Shown here: positions 7,640 through 16,829 of the stretch, one piece after another
Layout: the number at the start of each line of letters is the position of its first letter
How positions within the stretch are numbered: position 1 is the first letter of the stretch
Origin: Velocimicrobium porci
Lineage (GTDB): Bacteria > Bacillota > Clostridia > Lachnospirales > Lachnospiraceae
Assembly (NCBI RefSeq): GCF_009696045.1
Contig: NZ_VUMT01000009.1
Coordinates: 62,001 to 126,000, forward strand
Reading direction: 5' to 3'
DNA length: 64,000 nt
Position numbers and translations under genes: made by a program
Notes under the pieces: generated by a model
What the model saw: only the letters and a program-made list of their open reading frames with translations
The model's database searches: none
Told to the model about the DNA's origin: nothing

Positions 7640-8569
7640 ATGGCTATTACAGCAGCAATGGTAAAAGAGTTAAGAGAAATGACTGGTGCAGGAATGATGG
7701 ATTGTAAAAAAGCCCTAAATGAAACAAATGGGGATATGGAAGCAGCAGTTGAATTTTTAAGAAAAAATGGTCAGGCAAAGGCTGAAAAGAAAGCTGGAAG
7801 AATTGCAGCAGAAGGTCTTTGTAAAGTAATCGTAAAAGAGGATAAGACAGCAGCAGTTGTAGAAGTTAATTCCGAAACAGACTTTGTTGCAAAGAATGAA
7901 GAATTCCAGAACTTTGTTACAGCAGTAGCAGAACAGGCAATTAATTCTGAAGCAAAAGATATGGATGCATTTTTAGCTGAAAACTGGAATGCAGATGCAA
8001 GCAAGACAGTAAAAGAAGCATTAGTTGAAAAAATTGCAGTAATCGGTGAAAACTTAACAATCAGAAGATTTGAAAAAGTAGTAGCTGAAAACGGATGTGT
8101 TGTATCTTATACACATGGTGGCGGAAGAATTGGTGTTATTGTTGAAGCTGATACAGACGTTGTAAATGATGCAATCAAAGAGGCATTAACAAATGTAGCA
8201 ATGCAGGTAGCTGCACTTGCACCAAAATATGTGTCTCAAGCAGATGTCAGTGAAGAATATAAAGAACATGAAAAATCAATTCTTTTAGAACAAGCGAAGA
8301 ATGAAAATCCAGACAAACCAGAAGGAATCATTGAAAAGATGATTATCGGACGTCTTAACAAAGAATTAAAAGAAATCTGTCTTTTAGAGCAGGCTTATGT
8401 TAAAGCAGAAGATGGAAAACAGTCTGTAGGTAAATATTTAGAGCAAGTTGCAAAAGAAAATGGTGCAAACTTAACAGTTAAAAAATTCGTTCGTTTCGAA
8501 ACTGGCGAAGGTATCGAAAAGAAAGAAGAAGACTTCGCAGCTGAAGTTGCAAAACAGATGGGTATGTAA
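7640..8569 (+). CDS. tsf: Elongation factor Ts
   Basis: EF-Ts regenerates EF-Tu-GTP by nucleotide exchange. The 309-residue product begins AITAAMVKELREMTGAGMMDCKKAL, the family N-terminal UBA-like domain (shown here only in part), and has the SETDFVAKNEEFQ motif near residue 80. The frame is open from 7625, but the ATG at 7640 is preceded by TTTGGAGGTAG at 7624-7634 and gives the family N-terminus, so it is preferred. It is 35 bases after rpsB, with a terminator behind it. Confidence 0.97.
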   Translation: MAITAAMVKELREMTGAGMMDCKKALNETNGDMEAAVEFLRKNGQAKAEKKAGRIAAEGLCKVIVKEDKTAAVVEVNSETDFVAKNEEFQNFVTAVAEQAINSEAKDMDAFLAENWNADASKTVKEALVEKIAVIGENLTIRRFEKVVAENGCVVSYTHGGGRIGVIVEADTDVVNDAIKEALTNVAMQVAALAPKYVSQADVSEEYKEHEKSILLEQAKNENPDKPEGIIEKMIIGRLNKELKEICLLEQAYVKAEDGKQSVGKYLEQVAKENGANLTVKKFVRFETGEGIEKKEEDFAAEVAKQMGM

Positions 8570-8608
8570 GCGAAGTTTGCAATCTAAAATTTAATTAGAG
8601 TTTCATAG

Positions 8609-8670
8609 GCTCTGAGAGCCTTGTAAACACATTATTTCCGAGTGTTTATAAGGTTTTCAGGGCTTTTTTT
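8609..8670 (+). terminator. Intrinsic terminator of rpsB-tsf
   Basis: A long imperfect stem: GCTCTGA..GCCTT..TAAACAC pairs with GTGTTTA..AAGG..TCAGGGC, then T7. Confidence 0.88.
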
Positions 8671-8747
8671 AATTCATAGGAAGCTTGCATAAATTACTGG
8701 AATCCTTAAAAGAACCCAAAAAGTTAAAGCTATTAGGAGGAAAAAAC

Positions 8748-8819
8748 ATGAATGACACAGCGTTAAGAGTAGAAAAATATTGCTTAATAATAAAGAATTT
8801 GAAATTGCTGGCTTGTTAA
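8748..8819 (+). pseudogene. N-terminal stub of a deleted ABC transporter ATPase gene
   Basis: AGGAGG at 8735-8740 precedes an ATG at 8748 that opens MNDTALRVEKY, the usual first strand of an ABC ATPase of the lipoprotein/antimicrobial-peptide exporter class (pattern: x-ALRVEKL). From about codon 11 the match stops and a stop codon follows at 8817-8819. At the same point a different frame begins to encode the C-terminal part of a permease. This is best read as one large deletion that removed nearly all of the ATPase gene and the first part of the permease gene. Confidence 0.6.
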
Positions 8820-9448
8820 AATATGATCCGTTTAGTGAAAATGGGCTTGTAAATGGTAAAATAACGCTTATTACCACTAGTGATACATTTGTCAGTTTGA
8901 CAGACATTGAGGATTATTCTATTATTATGGCGCAAGTAGCAGATGATATAACAGACGAAGAAATAAGTTTAATTAGTGGTTTGGTAGGCACAAATTGTAC
9001 TTTTGAAGATAAACGTGATCAACAGACTACAGGAATTTATACTGCATTTATTTTCTGCGTATATGGTTTTTTAGCAATTATTATTTTAGTTACGGTATTA
9101 AATATTATCAATAGTATTTCTATGAGTGTATCAGCAAAAATTAAGCAATATGGAGCGATGCGTGCTGTTGGAATGAACGAACACCAGATTACTAAAATGA
9201 TAGTTGCCGAAGCTTTTACCTATGCTATTATAGGCGCTATTGTAGGGTGTACTATAGGACTTTTAATTAGTAGATGGCTTTATACTACGTTAATATCTTC
9301 TCATTTTAGCTATGCTACATGGACGGTTCCTTTTATTCCGTTACTAGGGATTATAATATTTATTTTGTGTACGGTAGCCCTTGCGAGCTATGCTCCGTCA
9401 AAACGTATTAGAAATATTTCTGTGACGGAAACAATAAATAAAATGTAG
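8780..9448 (+). pseudogene. FtsX-like ABC permease remnant (C-terminal part)
   Basis: About 222 residues of an FtsX/MacB-type permease, missing the first membrane helix and most of the extracellular domain. What is left is the end of the extracellular domain (to ~80), then a helix at ~90-115, the conserved cytoplasmic KIKQYGAMRAVGMNEHQITKMI segment read in pieces at ~122-143, and two more helices at ~145-168 and ~185-205. Full family members have a fourth helix and 400 or more residues. There is no proper ribosome site; the first possible start is a TTG right at the deletion joint. It is probably nonfunctional. Confidence 0.75.
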
Positions 9449-9491
9449 ATGCTTTGGAGATTCTCAAAGCTAATTGTATATTTTCTATTAT

Positions 9492-11003
9492 TTATAAGAG
9501 AGAATTAATATAATCAAGAAAGTAAATCTTTTTGTAATGCTCAAAGGCATTGTTGATGTCATTTAATTCGTGCGAATTTATTTCAATCGAGATTGGTATA
9601 AAAGTATTGTGTTCCGTTGATATTTTTGATGCTAAAAAATATTCAAATTTTTTTGGAGTAATTATAATGCAATTTTTTTGAAAATATAAAAACTCTATAT
9701 TTTGTACATTGATCAAAAGAGGAGTAACTAACGCACTTCTGGAAGAAAAGTGGTTATTAAGATATAGTGTCATTACCTCAAGTTCTGCATTTAAGTCCGA
9801 CAAGATATAAATAGGTACGGGCATGGTTCTTTGATATAAAATAAATTCGAATTGTAAAGATAAATAGAAAATATGGCTTTTATCTATTTCAAATTTTAAG
9901 TGATTCGATTTCCTCCAATCTTGTAAAACATTTGACAAAAGCTTGTATATAACTTGTGTAGTTTCATTTCGCTTCGAATATACATAAAAATGTTCATCTG
10001 GAATCAGGCAGGAGAGTTCTAATAAACATTTTTTGTAAAAATAAATTAAAGTAGCCTTAAAAGGGTGTGAAATATGTATATCTTTTGAAAATACGTTTTG
10101 AAATTTTCGGACTAAATCATTGAATATATTATCAGAAAATACAGTGGAATGTGTCTGAACAATATCTTGTTGTGTCCATTTGTCGGCAAATAGGCAATTG
10201 TTTGTGCAGCAATAAACAAGATATAAATAGTCATAATCATCTTCTGAAAAGTTGATATTTAATATAGGTTCAAGAGATGACTTTAACATAGTCTTCATTT
10301 CCTTATAAATAAACAGTTCTTTTAATTTATCAAAATAATTAAAGTAGGGAATTTTTACAGGATATTGTTTCCTTTTCCATGATAACATGAATAGGCATTC
10401 AAAATAGCCGAGTTCTGTAGATACGCGGTTAAGATACTCTATACTAATTGTCTGGTTTGTCTTTAAAATAAAATTTCGTGTTATATAAATGGAATCTGTA
10501 TCGAAGCCACAGCAATCAATTCCATATTTATAATATAACAGAGAAATTAAGAAACGTATTCTGTATTCTTCTCCACAAACTTTATTTTGACTAAGATCCA
10601 GCCCAACAGAGAGAAGGTACTTATGACAGGCATTTCTGATACGATAAGCACTTGACTGTGTAAGAAAATTCTGTTCGTAAAAAGAAACGAAAGGCTGTTT
10701 ATCATCGTTTGTAATAAAAAATTTCAGACAATGTAAGATATCTGAATTTTGACATATTAAATGAATTAAACTTGATATATCAGTATCCTTATGAAATGTA
10801 ATATACAAATAAGATGAATTTTTTGATATTGTTGCCAGTTCTTTTATTTCGATATTTATTTCGGAGATTAGTGAGTTGATTCCTGAAACACTTAAATGGA
10901 GTAACTCATTTAATTCTTTCCTAGTAGTGAATTTGCGGGCATGTATAACATAGAGAATATTTAATTTATTTTGAATATTTTTTTCTAAGAAATCGTGTAG
11001 CAT
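9492..11003 (-). CDS. Mga-like transcriptional regulator
   Basis: A 503-residue protein on the reverse strand. The N-terminal ~75 residues form a helix-turn-helix (TTRKELNELLHLSVSGINSLI), and the region up to ~190 has the features of the Mga/AtxA class, including a second HTH-like unit and the CGEEYRIRFLISLLYYKYG segment seen in many of them. The rest resembles PRD-like helical domains and a C-terminal PTS EIIB-like portion, weakly. Such regulators respond to sugar phosphorylation and control surface or virulence genes. It faces away from the chemotaxis receptor and ends close to the broken ABC transporter. A 10-bp inverted repeat lies just upstream of its start. Confidence 0.65.
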   Translation of the reverse strand: MLHDFLEKNIQNKLNILYVIHARKFTTRKELNELLHLSVSGINSLISEINIEIKELATISKNSSYLYITFHKDTDISSLIHLICQNSDILHCLKFFITNDDKQPFVSFYEQNFLTQSSAYRIRNACHKYLLSVGLDLSQNKVCGEEYRIRFLISLLYYKYGIDCCGFDTDSIYITRNFILKTNQTISIEYLNRVSTELGYFECLFMLSWKRKQYPVKIPYFNYFDKLKELFIYKEMKTMLKSSLEPILNINFSEDDYDYLYLVYCCTNNCLFADKWTQQDIVQTHSTVFSDNIFNDLVRKFQNVFSKDIHISHPFKATLIYFYKKCLLELSCLIPDEHFYVYSKRNETTQVIYKLLSNVLQDWRKSNHLKFEIDKSHIFYLSLQFEFILYQRTMPVPIYILSDLNAELEVMTLYLNNHFSSRSALVTPLLINVQNIEFLYFQKNCIIITPKKFEYFLASKISTEHNTFIPISIEINSHELNDINNAFEHYKKIYFLDYINSLL

Positions 11004-11028
11004 AAAAAGTATCTCCTTATATAAAACA

Positions 11029-11052
11029 TTAAAATGTAGAAGTACATTTTAA
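11029..11052. promoter_or_regulatory. Perfect inverted repeat upstream of the Mga-like gene
   Basis: TTAAAATGTA at 11029-11038 and TACATTTTAA at 11043-11052 form a perfect 10-bp dyad with a 4-base centre, 26 bases before the reverse-strand start codon. The size and shape suit a dimeric regulator site, possibly autoregulatory. Confidence 0.45.
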
Positions 11053-11111
11053 AATATGAAAATACATTAGTCAATGATAACATTAGAATTTTTAAATTAT
11101 CAATTTTTATA

Positions 11112-11150
11112 TTATTTATTTCTTTTTTTTGAGAAAAAAGAAATAAATAA
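11112..11150. repeat. 17-bp perfect inverted repeat upstream of the chemotaxis receptor
   Basis: Arms at 11112-11128 and 11134-11150 are exact reverse complements around a 5-base centre. The right arm ends 6 bases before the TATAAT of the receptor promoter, so the dyad occupies the region where a -35 box or activator would bind. It also could form a terminator-like hairpin in the reverse direction, but no reverse gene ends here. Confidence 0.6.
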
Positions 11151-11152
11151 TT

Positions 11153-11162
11153 TTGGTATAAT
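11153..11162 (+). promoter_or_regulatory. Extended -10 promoter of the chemotaxis receptor gene
   Basis: TTGGTATAAT includes the TGnTATAAT extended -10 form, with TATAAT at 11157-11162. No good -35 hexamer is found at 17 bases, in keeping with extended -10 use. No flagellar sigma-D site was recognised. Confidence 0.5.
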
Positions 11163-11243
11163 ATAAAGCAACTTAATGTTTTTATAGGTCACAATAAAGT
11201 TGCATCTACGAAAAATACAAAAGAAAAAGAGAGGTATTATATT

Positions 11244-12950
11244 ATGGCGTTTATAAAAAAAAGAATGAAAAATTTGAAAGTACCAGAAAAATTGAGAATT
11301 TATCGTATATGTATGATTGTACTAATTGCCTTTATGGGCGTTGTTTCTGTTGCATTAACTATGTTGATTGATTCAAAAGTTCGGGAAATGACAGAACAAA
11401 ACTCGCCTTCATTAAGCTATGTGCAAAAATTAAATACACTTACATCAGATTATCGTTTAAAACAATATCAATATCTGGTAGCTTCAGATAAAAAAACATT
11501 AGATACCTGTGAAGAGGAAATGGAAGCATTGGGGGAGAAAATTGCAGATATAAGTAACGCTTATTCTGAACTGATAACTACAGAAACTCAACAGAAAGAA
11601 TTTGATAATGCAAAAGAAAAATGGGCATTTTATGAGGAAGAATCAGAAGAAATAATTGCACTGGGACGTTCCAATGAAGATGAGAAAGATGCAAAATTAA
11701 TGCTTGGAGAGATGTATGACGACTATAAAGAATTTGAGAACAACTTGAAAAAATTAGAAGAGCATGAGGGTAACCAACTAGAAAAAAATACAAAGATTGC
11801 GAAAATAGTATTTATTTTTATTTTTGCTATGATAATAGTTGTTGTAGGTATTTCTGTTATTATTTCAAGTATTTTAGGAAAAACAATCAGCGATATGATT
11901 ATAGAACCGGTTGTACAGATTCAAAAAGCAGTTGGTAGCATGAGAATTGGAGAACTTTCGAAAACCGATGTGCTTGTCTATGAATCAGAAGATGAGTTGG
12001 GGACGGTGACAAGAAAGTTAAAAGAATCAATGAATATTCTCTATGCTTATGTTGCGGAGATTTGCGATGAAGTAAGAAAAATGGCGGCAGGTGACTTGAC
12101 AAAAAGTGGTGATGAAATTACAGATTTCTTGGGTGATTTTTCGGAGATTAAAGAATCTCTTATCTATATTTTAAAAGACTTTAACAGTACTTTGACAGAA
12201 ATTCAGGATGCTTCCGAACATGTAGCATCGAATGCAGTTGAAATTTCAAAGGCTTCGCAGTCATTGGCAGAAGGAACAACTGAACAGGCAGGTGTGATTG
12301 AAGAGCTGACGGCAACGGTGGATACTGTAGTTAGTCTGGCATCGGACAGCGCAAAAGCAACACAGAATGCTTATGAAGAGATTAGGAATGCAGCAGATAT
12401 GGCAAACGTAGAGAAGAAAAAAATGGCAGAGCTGATTACAGAAATGGAACATATTACAGAAATTTCCAAAGAAATTGAGAATATCATTACAGACATTGAA
12501 GATATTGCATCCCAGACAAATTTACTGTCCTTAAATGCATCAATTGAAGCTGCACGTGCAGGAGAAGCTGGAAAGGGATTTGCTGTAGTTGCAGGTCAGA
12601 TTGGAAAGCTGGCATCGGACAGTGCACAATCTGCAGTAAATACAAGAAATTTAATTAATAAGACTTTGACAGAAATTGAAAAAGGAAATACGATTGCGGT
12701 ATCTACTTCAGAATCGTTTAATCAGATTATTACAAATATGCAGAATTTTGCACAAGTGGCACAAAGGACAACAGAAAATGCTAATACACAGGCAGATGCT
12801 CTGGCTCAGATCGGACAGGGAATTGAACAGCTTTCTGGTACAATACAGAATACAGCGGCAGCTTCTGAAGAAAATACAGCGATTAGTATTAGTCTATCAG
12901 ACAAATCGGAGCATCTGCATGAACTTGTAAGTAAGTTTAAATTATTTTAA
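11244..12950 (+). CDS. Methyl-accepting chemotaxis protein
   Basis: A 568-residue receptor. A membrane helix at ~20-42 and another at ~188-210 enclose an extracellular four-helix-bundle sensor (~43-187) of the 4HB_MCP type. A HAMP domain follows (~211-290), then the cytoplasmic signalling coiled coil with the hairpin tip motif [21 protein letters not shown] at about 428-448 (21 residues, given here as [18 protein letters not shown] plus KGF). GAGAGG at 11229-11234 is the ribosome site. No che genes are near, so it is an orphan receptor acting through a distant array. The ligand cannot be predicted. Confidence 0.95.
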   Translation: MAFIKKRMKNLKVPEKLRIYRICMIVLIAFMGVVSVALTMLIDSKVREMTEQNSPSLSYVQKLNTLTSDYRLKQYQYLVASDKKTLDTCEEEMEALGEKIADISNAYSELITTETQQKEFDNAKEKWAFYEEESEEIIALGRSNEDEKDAKLMLGEMYDDYKEFENNLKKLEEHEGNQLEKNTKIAKIVFIFIFAMIIVVVGISVIISSILGKTISDMIIEPVVQIQKAVGSMRIGELSKTDVLVYESEDELGTVTRKLKESMNILYAYVAEICDEVRKMAAGDLTKSGDEITDFLGDFSEIKESLIYILKDFNSTLTEIQDASEHVASNAVEISKASQSLAEGTTEQAGVIEELTATVDTVVSLASDSAKATQNAYEEIRNAADMANVEKKKMAELITEMEHITEISKEIENIITDIEDIASQTNLLSLNASIEAARAGEAGKGFAVVAGQIGKLASDSAQSAVNTRNLINKTLTEIEKGNTIAVSTSESFNQIITNMQNFAQVAQRTTENANTQADALAQIGQGIEQLSGTIQNTAAASEENTAISISLSDKSEHLHELVSKFKLF

Positions 12951-13039
12951 TGAGGAAAAAATTCATACTTAATTTATAAGATTGCCGATAAAAATTTAAA
13001 AAAATAGAAAGAAGTTTACCATGTGCCGGAAAAAACAAC

Positions 13040-13068
13040 TTGACCCTTGGTTCCATGAATGGTAGAAT
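13040..13068 (+). promoter_or_regulatory. Sigma-A promoter of the SulP transporter gene
   Basis: TTGACC at 13040-13045, 17-base spacer, TAGAAT at 13063-13068. Its position excludes the upstream in-frame ATG at 13059 as the start. Confidence 0.78.
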
Positions 13069-13109
13069 TTTATTTCGTGAGTAATTTTGAGAAAGAGGAG
13101 AATCTATTC

Positions 13110-14756
13110 ATGAAATCATTAAAACCAAAGTTGTTTAAAGTAATGCACAACTATTCTCGAAAACAGTTAGCAAGGGACATTGTATCAGGAATTATTGTTG
13201 CAATTATTGCACTTCCATTGTCGATTGCCCTTGCAATTGCTTCGGGTGTTAAACCGGAGTGCGGTCTTTATACCGCGATTATTGCAGGATTTTTTATTTC
13301 CTGCTTTGGAGGCAGCCGTGTACAGATTGGCGGACCGACTGCAGCATTTGTTGTTATCATTTATGGTATAGTAGAAGAATACGGATTAGATGGTCTTATT
13401 GTTGCCACTATTATGTCAGGCTTCTTTTTGATCATTATGGGACTTTGCAGGCTCGGTTCTCTAATTAAATATATTCCCTACACAATTACGACTGGTTTTA
13501 CCTGTGGAATTGGTGTTAGTCTTTTTGTAGGACAACTTAAAGATTTTCTGGGATTATCTATGGGCGCGGTTCCATCTGAATTTGTTGAAAAAATCAGTTC
13601 TTATGCACATAATATCGGTACCATGAATATGGCAGCCGTGTTGATTGGAATATTTGCACTTGCTATTTTAATTATTTTTCCTAAATTAACAGATAAATTG
13701 CCGGCTTCTCTTATAGCTATCATTATTACAACGCTAATAGTGAAAATAGCTGATTTGCCAGTGAATACGATTGGCAGTGTTTATGGACAATTGTCTTCTC
13801 AGTTGCCTTTGCCTCATCTTCCATATGTTGATTTTGAGATGATACAAAAATTGATTTCACCGGCATTTACGATTGCATTGCTTGCAGGTATTGAATCATT
13901 ACTTTCTTGCGTAGTTTCCGATGGGATGATTGGTGACAGACATAATTCAAATGCTGAATTGATTGGTCAGGGAATAGGAAATATATTTTCTGGTCTATTT
14001 GGGGGAATTCCAGCGACTGGAGCGATTGCCCGAACAGCTGCTAATGTGAAAAATGGAGGACGGACTCCTATTGCCGGCATTGTACATAGCATTACATTGT
14101 TGTTAATTTTGTTGATATTCATGCCAATGGCCGCTTTAATTCCAATGTCGACCTTAGCGGCAGTGTTAATTATGGTAGCATGGAATATGTGCGATTGGTC
14201 AACGTTCTTTCGACTTGTTAAAACAGCACCAAAAAGTGATACAATTGTATTAGTTGGCACTTTTTTCTTAACGGTTTTCTTTGACCTGGTAATAGCCATT
14301 GAAGTAGGAGTTGTCATTTCAGCACTTCTATTTATGAAACGAATGGCAGAAGTGAGTGGTGTTACTTCGTGGAAGTATATTGAAGATCCGGATGTTACGG
14401 ATGGAGAATCGGAAAGACTTTTATCAATTCCAAAAGAAATTCGAGTGTTTGAAATCAATGGACCAATGTTTTTTGCTGCTGCAGACCGGCTGACTTTTAT
14501 TGATTCAAAAAAATATACAAAAGTCATTATTATTCGTATGCGCAGCGTTCCGGCTATTGATGCCAGTGCAATGCATTCGTTTCATAGTTTGGCAAGCCGG
14601 GCTGAGAAAAAAGGAATTCGCCTTGTATTTTCACATGTGAATGAGCAGCCGTTATCTGTTATGAAAAAAGATGGATTTTATGATCGAATTGGAAATGAAC
14701 AATTTCAACCGGATATTGTGGAAGCACTTAATTATGCAGAAGCACTTTTGTGTTAG
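13110..14756 (+). CDS. SulP/SLC26 family anion transporter with STAS domain
   Basis: A 548-residue membrane transporter of the SulP family, whose members carry sulfate, bicarbonate or dicarboxylates. Residues ~20-400 hold the 10-14 helices, including GLYTAIIAGFFISCFGGSRVQIGGP in pieces near 52-76 and the FGGIPATGAIARTAANVKNG segment near 294. A C-terminal STAS domain (~430-545) has the conserved VIIIRMRSVPAIDASAMHSF strand-loop-helix. The open frame reaches 13059, but the promoter and the GAGGAG at 13095-13100 place the start at 13110. It is monocistronic, with its own promoter and terminator. The substrate is undetermined. Confidence 0.93.
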   Translation: MKSLKPKLFKVMHNYSRKQLARDIVSGIIVAIIALPLSIALAIASGVKPECGLYTAIIAGFFISCFGGSRVQIGGPTAAFVVIIYGIVEEYGLDGLIVATIMSGFFLIIMGLCRLGSLIKYIPYTITTGFTCGIGVSLFVGQLKDFLGLSMGAVPSEFVEKISSYAHNIGTMNMAAVLIGIFALAILIIFPKLTDKLPASLIAIIITTLIVKIADLPVNTIGSVYGQLSSQLPLPHLPYVDFEMIQKLISPAFTIALLAGIESLLSCVVSDGMIGDRHNSNAELIGQGIGNIFSGLFGGIPATGAIARTAANVKNGGRTPIAGIVHSITLLLILLIFMPMAALIPMSTLAAVLIMVAWNMCDWSTFFRLVKTAPKSDTIVLVGTFFLTVFFDLVIAIEVGVVISALLFMKRMAEVSGVTSWKYIEDPDVTDGESERLLSIPKEIRVFEINGPMFFAAADRLTFIDSKKYTKVIIIRMRSVPAIDASAMHSFHSLASRAEKKGIRLVFSHVNEQPLSVMKKDGFYDRIGNEQFQPDIVEALNYAEALLC

Positions 14757-14763
14757 TAAAATG

Positions 14764-14816
14764 TAAAGGGATTGCCACAAAATGATTAATAATTCATTTT
14801 GTGACAGTCCTTTTTA
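14764..14816. terminator. Terminator between the SulP gene and aroE
   Basis: AAAGGGATTGCCACAAAATGA pairs imperfectly with TTCATTTTGTGACAGTCCTTTTT around a short loop (arms quoted separately, 14764-14785 and 14792-14816). It ends in a T run for the forward gene and, with the A tract at its left side, may also serve the converging aroE. Confidence 0.8.
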
Positions 14817-14833
14817 TGCAGATAAAACCATTT

Positions 14834-15718
14834 CTATTGATCAATTACATCGTGTTTTATTATTTCTACCGGCATATCCATGCCTGTCCAAAGACGAAAT
14901 GCTTCTGAACCTTGGAAAAGCAGCATATATAAACCATTCATTACGGGACAGCCAACTTTTTTTCCCATTTTCATCAGCCTGGTTTCTTTTGGATTGTAAA
15001 TGGCATCGGAAATAATTAATTCGGGATGTAAAAAGGAACTGTCTGGGATTGGACAAGCTTCTGTATTTGGAGCCATTCCTACACTTGTTCCATTGGTGAG
15101 AATGGCACTGGATTGAATACTCTTTTTTAATTGTGTTGTATCATTTATATCATAAAGAGAAACCGTACAATCAGTACCACGATTTAATTTTTGAATGAAT
15201 TGTGCTGTCTGGTGAAAACGAGGTCCTTTTCGATTAAATACATCAATTTCTTTTACACCATCAATAGCAGCCTGGGCACAGATTGCAGTTGCCGCACCTC
15301 CGGCACCAAGTAAAGTCATTTTTTTCCCTATAATTGAATGTCCTGCCTCTTTTACAGCCATCATATAGCCAATGCCATCGGTATTATATCCGATAAATTT
15401 CCCATTTTCAAAAACAACTGTATTTACTGCACCGATAAAAGAAGCGGATTTGGACACTTCGTCTGCTAATTCAAACATTTTTGTTTTTAAAGGCATGGTA
15501 CAATTAAATCCTCTAATTTGAAGATGAGAAAGTCCGTTTAAAGTTTCTTTTAACTGGTTTTCTTTTATATCGAAGCACAAATAGACATAATTAAGACCTA
15601 ACATTTGAAAGGCTTTATTGTGCATAAGTGGTGAAATACTGTGAGAAACGGGGCTGCCAAGCAGTCCGGTTAATTTCGTGTGTCCTGTAATCTGGTATTC
15701 TTTCTCGATTCCGTTCAT
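14834..15718 (-). CDS. aroE: Shikimate dehydrogenase
   Basis: Reduces 3-dehydroshikimate to shikimate with NADPH in aromatic amino acid synthesis. The 294-residue product has GSPVSHSISPLMHNKAF near residue 22, the catalytic lysine in TMPLKTKMF, the substrate-binding aspartate in NTDGIGY, and the cofactor loop LLGAGGAATAI. The chosen ATG (complement of 15716-15718) follows GGAGGAAG on the reverse strand with 6 bases spacing; an in-frame ATG 7 codons upstream overlaps this ribosome site. It is alone on the reverse strand between forward units, with its own promoter. Confidence 0.96.
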   Translation of the reverse strand: MNGIEKEYQITGHTKLTGLLGSPVSHSISPLMHNKAFQMLGLNYVYLCFDIKENQLKETLNGLSHLQIRGFNCTMPLKTKMFELADEVSKSASFIGAVNTVVFENGKFIGYNTDGIGYMMAVKEAGHSIIGKKMTLLGAGGAATAICAQAAIDGVKEIDVFNRKGPRFHQTAQFIQKLNRGTDCTVSLYDINDTTQLKKSIQSSAILTNGTSVGMAPNTEACPIPDSSFLHPELIISDAIYNPKETRLMKMGKKVGCPVMNGLYMLLFQGSEAFRLWTGMDMPVEIIKHDVIDQ

Positions 15719-15753
15719 AAAAATCTTCCTCCAAACCAATTTCTGTTTTTGTT

Positions 15754-15782
15754 ATTATATAATACCTGTTTTGAAAAAGCAA
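15754..15782 (-). promoter_or_regulatory. Sigma-A promoter of aroE
   Basis: On the reverse strand TTGCTT (complement of 15777-15782), 17-base spacer, TATAAT (complement of 15754-15759). Confidence 0.72.
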
Positions 15783-15875
15783 AATTTCACTTTAATGAAA
15801 AAAGTTTCTTAAAATAGAATAATTTGTACAAGGGAGCAATATATTTATGTTAGGACAGGTCAGGGAGGAAATAAG

Positions 15876-16829
15876 ATGGAAAGAAAGGAAGAAATTCTTC
15901 GGTTATTTTCTATAAAGATTCGGACAATTTTAAAAGAAGCAAAACTCGATTATGAAAAATTACAGGAGATTCGATTGCGTGTTGGAAAACCACTTCTTCT
16001 TTTATATCAAAATCGTGAATATTTTATAAATGAAAAAGGTCAGCTATTAAATGATGGGGAAGAAGCTTATTGTATGACGCAAAATGAGATTCGGGAAACA
16101 ATGGAATACATTAGTAATTATTCCTTGTATGCTTTCGAAGAAGAATTAAGGCAGGGTTTTATTACGGTGAAAGGTGGGCATAGAGTTGGAATTGCAGGAA
16201 GAATTATTTTAGAAGATGAGAAGATTAAAGCAATGAAATATATTTCTTTTTTAAATATACGATTTGCTCATGAAAAAAAAGGATGTGCAGATATGGTGAT
16301 ACCATATATTTGGAACATGGAGAAAGAACATGAAATTTATCATACTCTTTTTATATCTCCACCAGGCTGTGGGAAAACAACGTTATTGCGGGATACAATC
16401 CGACAATTATCAAATGGAACAAGGAAAAGAAAGGGCTTAAAAGTAGGCGTTGTTGATGAACGATCTGAATTAGGTGCCTGTTATATGGGAATTCCACAAA
16501 ATGATTTGGGAATCCGGACAGATTTACTAGATTGCTGTCCAAAAGCGAAAGGAATGATGATGCTGATTCGTTCGATGTCGCCAGAAGTGATTGCGGTTGA
16601 TGAGATTGGTTCCAAAGAAGATGTTAAAGCGTTAGAACAGGCAATGTATTGTGGCTGTAAGCTGATTGGAACGGTTCATGGAAGCAGCGTGCGTGATTTA
16701 GAAGAAAAGCCGGTTTTAAAAGAATTATTGAAAAAAAGAATTTTTAAACGATTTATTATTTTGGAAAAGAAAGAACAGGTTGGAACGATACAAGGTATTT
16801 ATAATGAAAAAGGAGTAAGATTAAATTGA
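15876..16829 (+). CDS. spoIIIAA: Stage III sporulation protein AA (ATPase)
   Basis: The cytoplasmic AAA/secretion-type ATPase that powers the SpoIIIA-SpoIIQ channel between mother cell and forespore. The 317-residue sequence shows a Walker A site SPPGCGKTTLLRD near residue 165 and a Walker B-like MSPEVIAVDEIGS near 235, with the characteristic RQGFITVKGGHRVGIAGR before it. GGGAGG at 15861-15866 sets the start. It is the first gene of the eight-gene spoIIIA operon, which is read in order AA to AH without a gap over 100 bases. Operon expression should be sigma-E dependent; I did not find a convincing sigma-E site upstream. Confidence 0.97.
   Translation: MERKEEILRLFSIKIRTILKEAKLDYEKLQEIRLRVGKPLLLLYQNREYFINEKGQLLNDGEEAYCMTQNEIRETMEYISNYSLYAFEEELRQGFITVKGGHRVGIAGRIILEDEKIKAMKYISFLNIRFAHEKKGCADMVIPYIWNMEKEHEIYHTLFISPPGCGKTTLLRDTIRQLSNGTRKRKGLKVGVVDERSELGACYMGIPQNDLGIRTDLLDCCPKAKGMMMLIRSMSPEVIAVDEIGSKEDVKALEQAMYCGCKLIGTVHGSSVRDLEEKPVLKELLKKRIFKRFIILEKKEQVGTIQGIYNEKGVRLN

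Noticed and set aside
11163-11243. A riboswitch (cyclic di-GMP type) in the chemoreceptor leader
   Set aside because: The leader is only ~75 bases; a GCAACT/AGTTGC pairing is possible but no conserved riboswitch core is present.
13967-14527. A 186-codon open frame on the reverse strand
   Set aside because: It is fully antisense to the well-supported SulP transporter and shows no motif or ribosome site.
14757-15015. A 77-codon forward frame at 14782
   Set aside because: It overlaps a terminator and is antisense to aroE.
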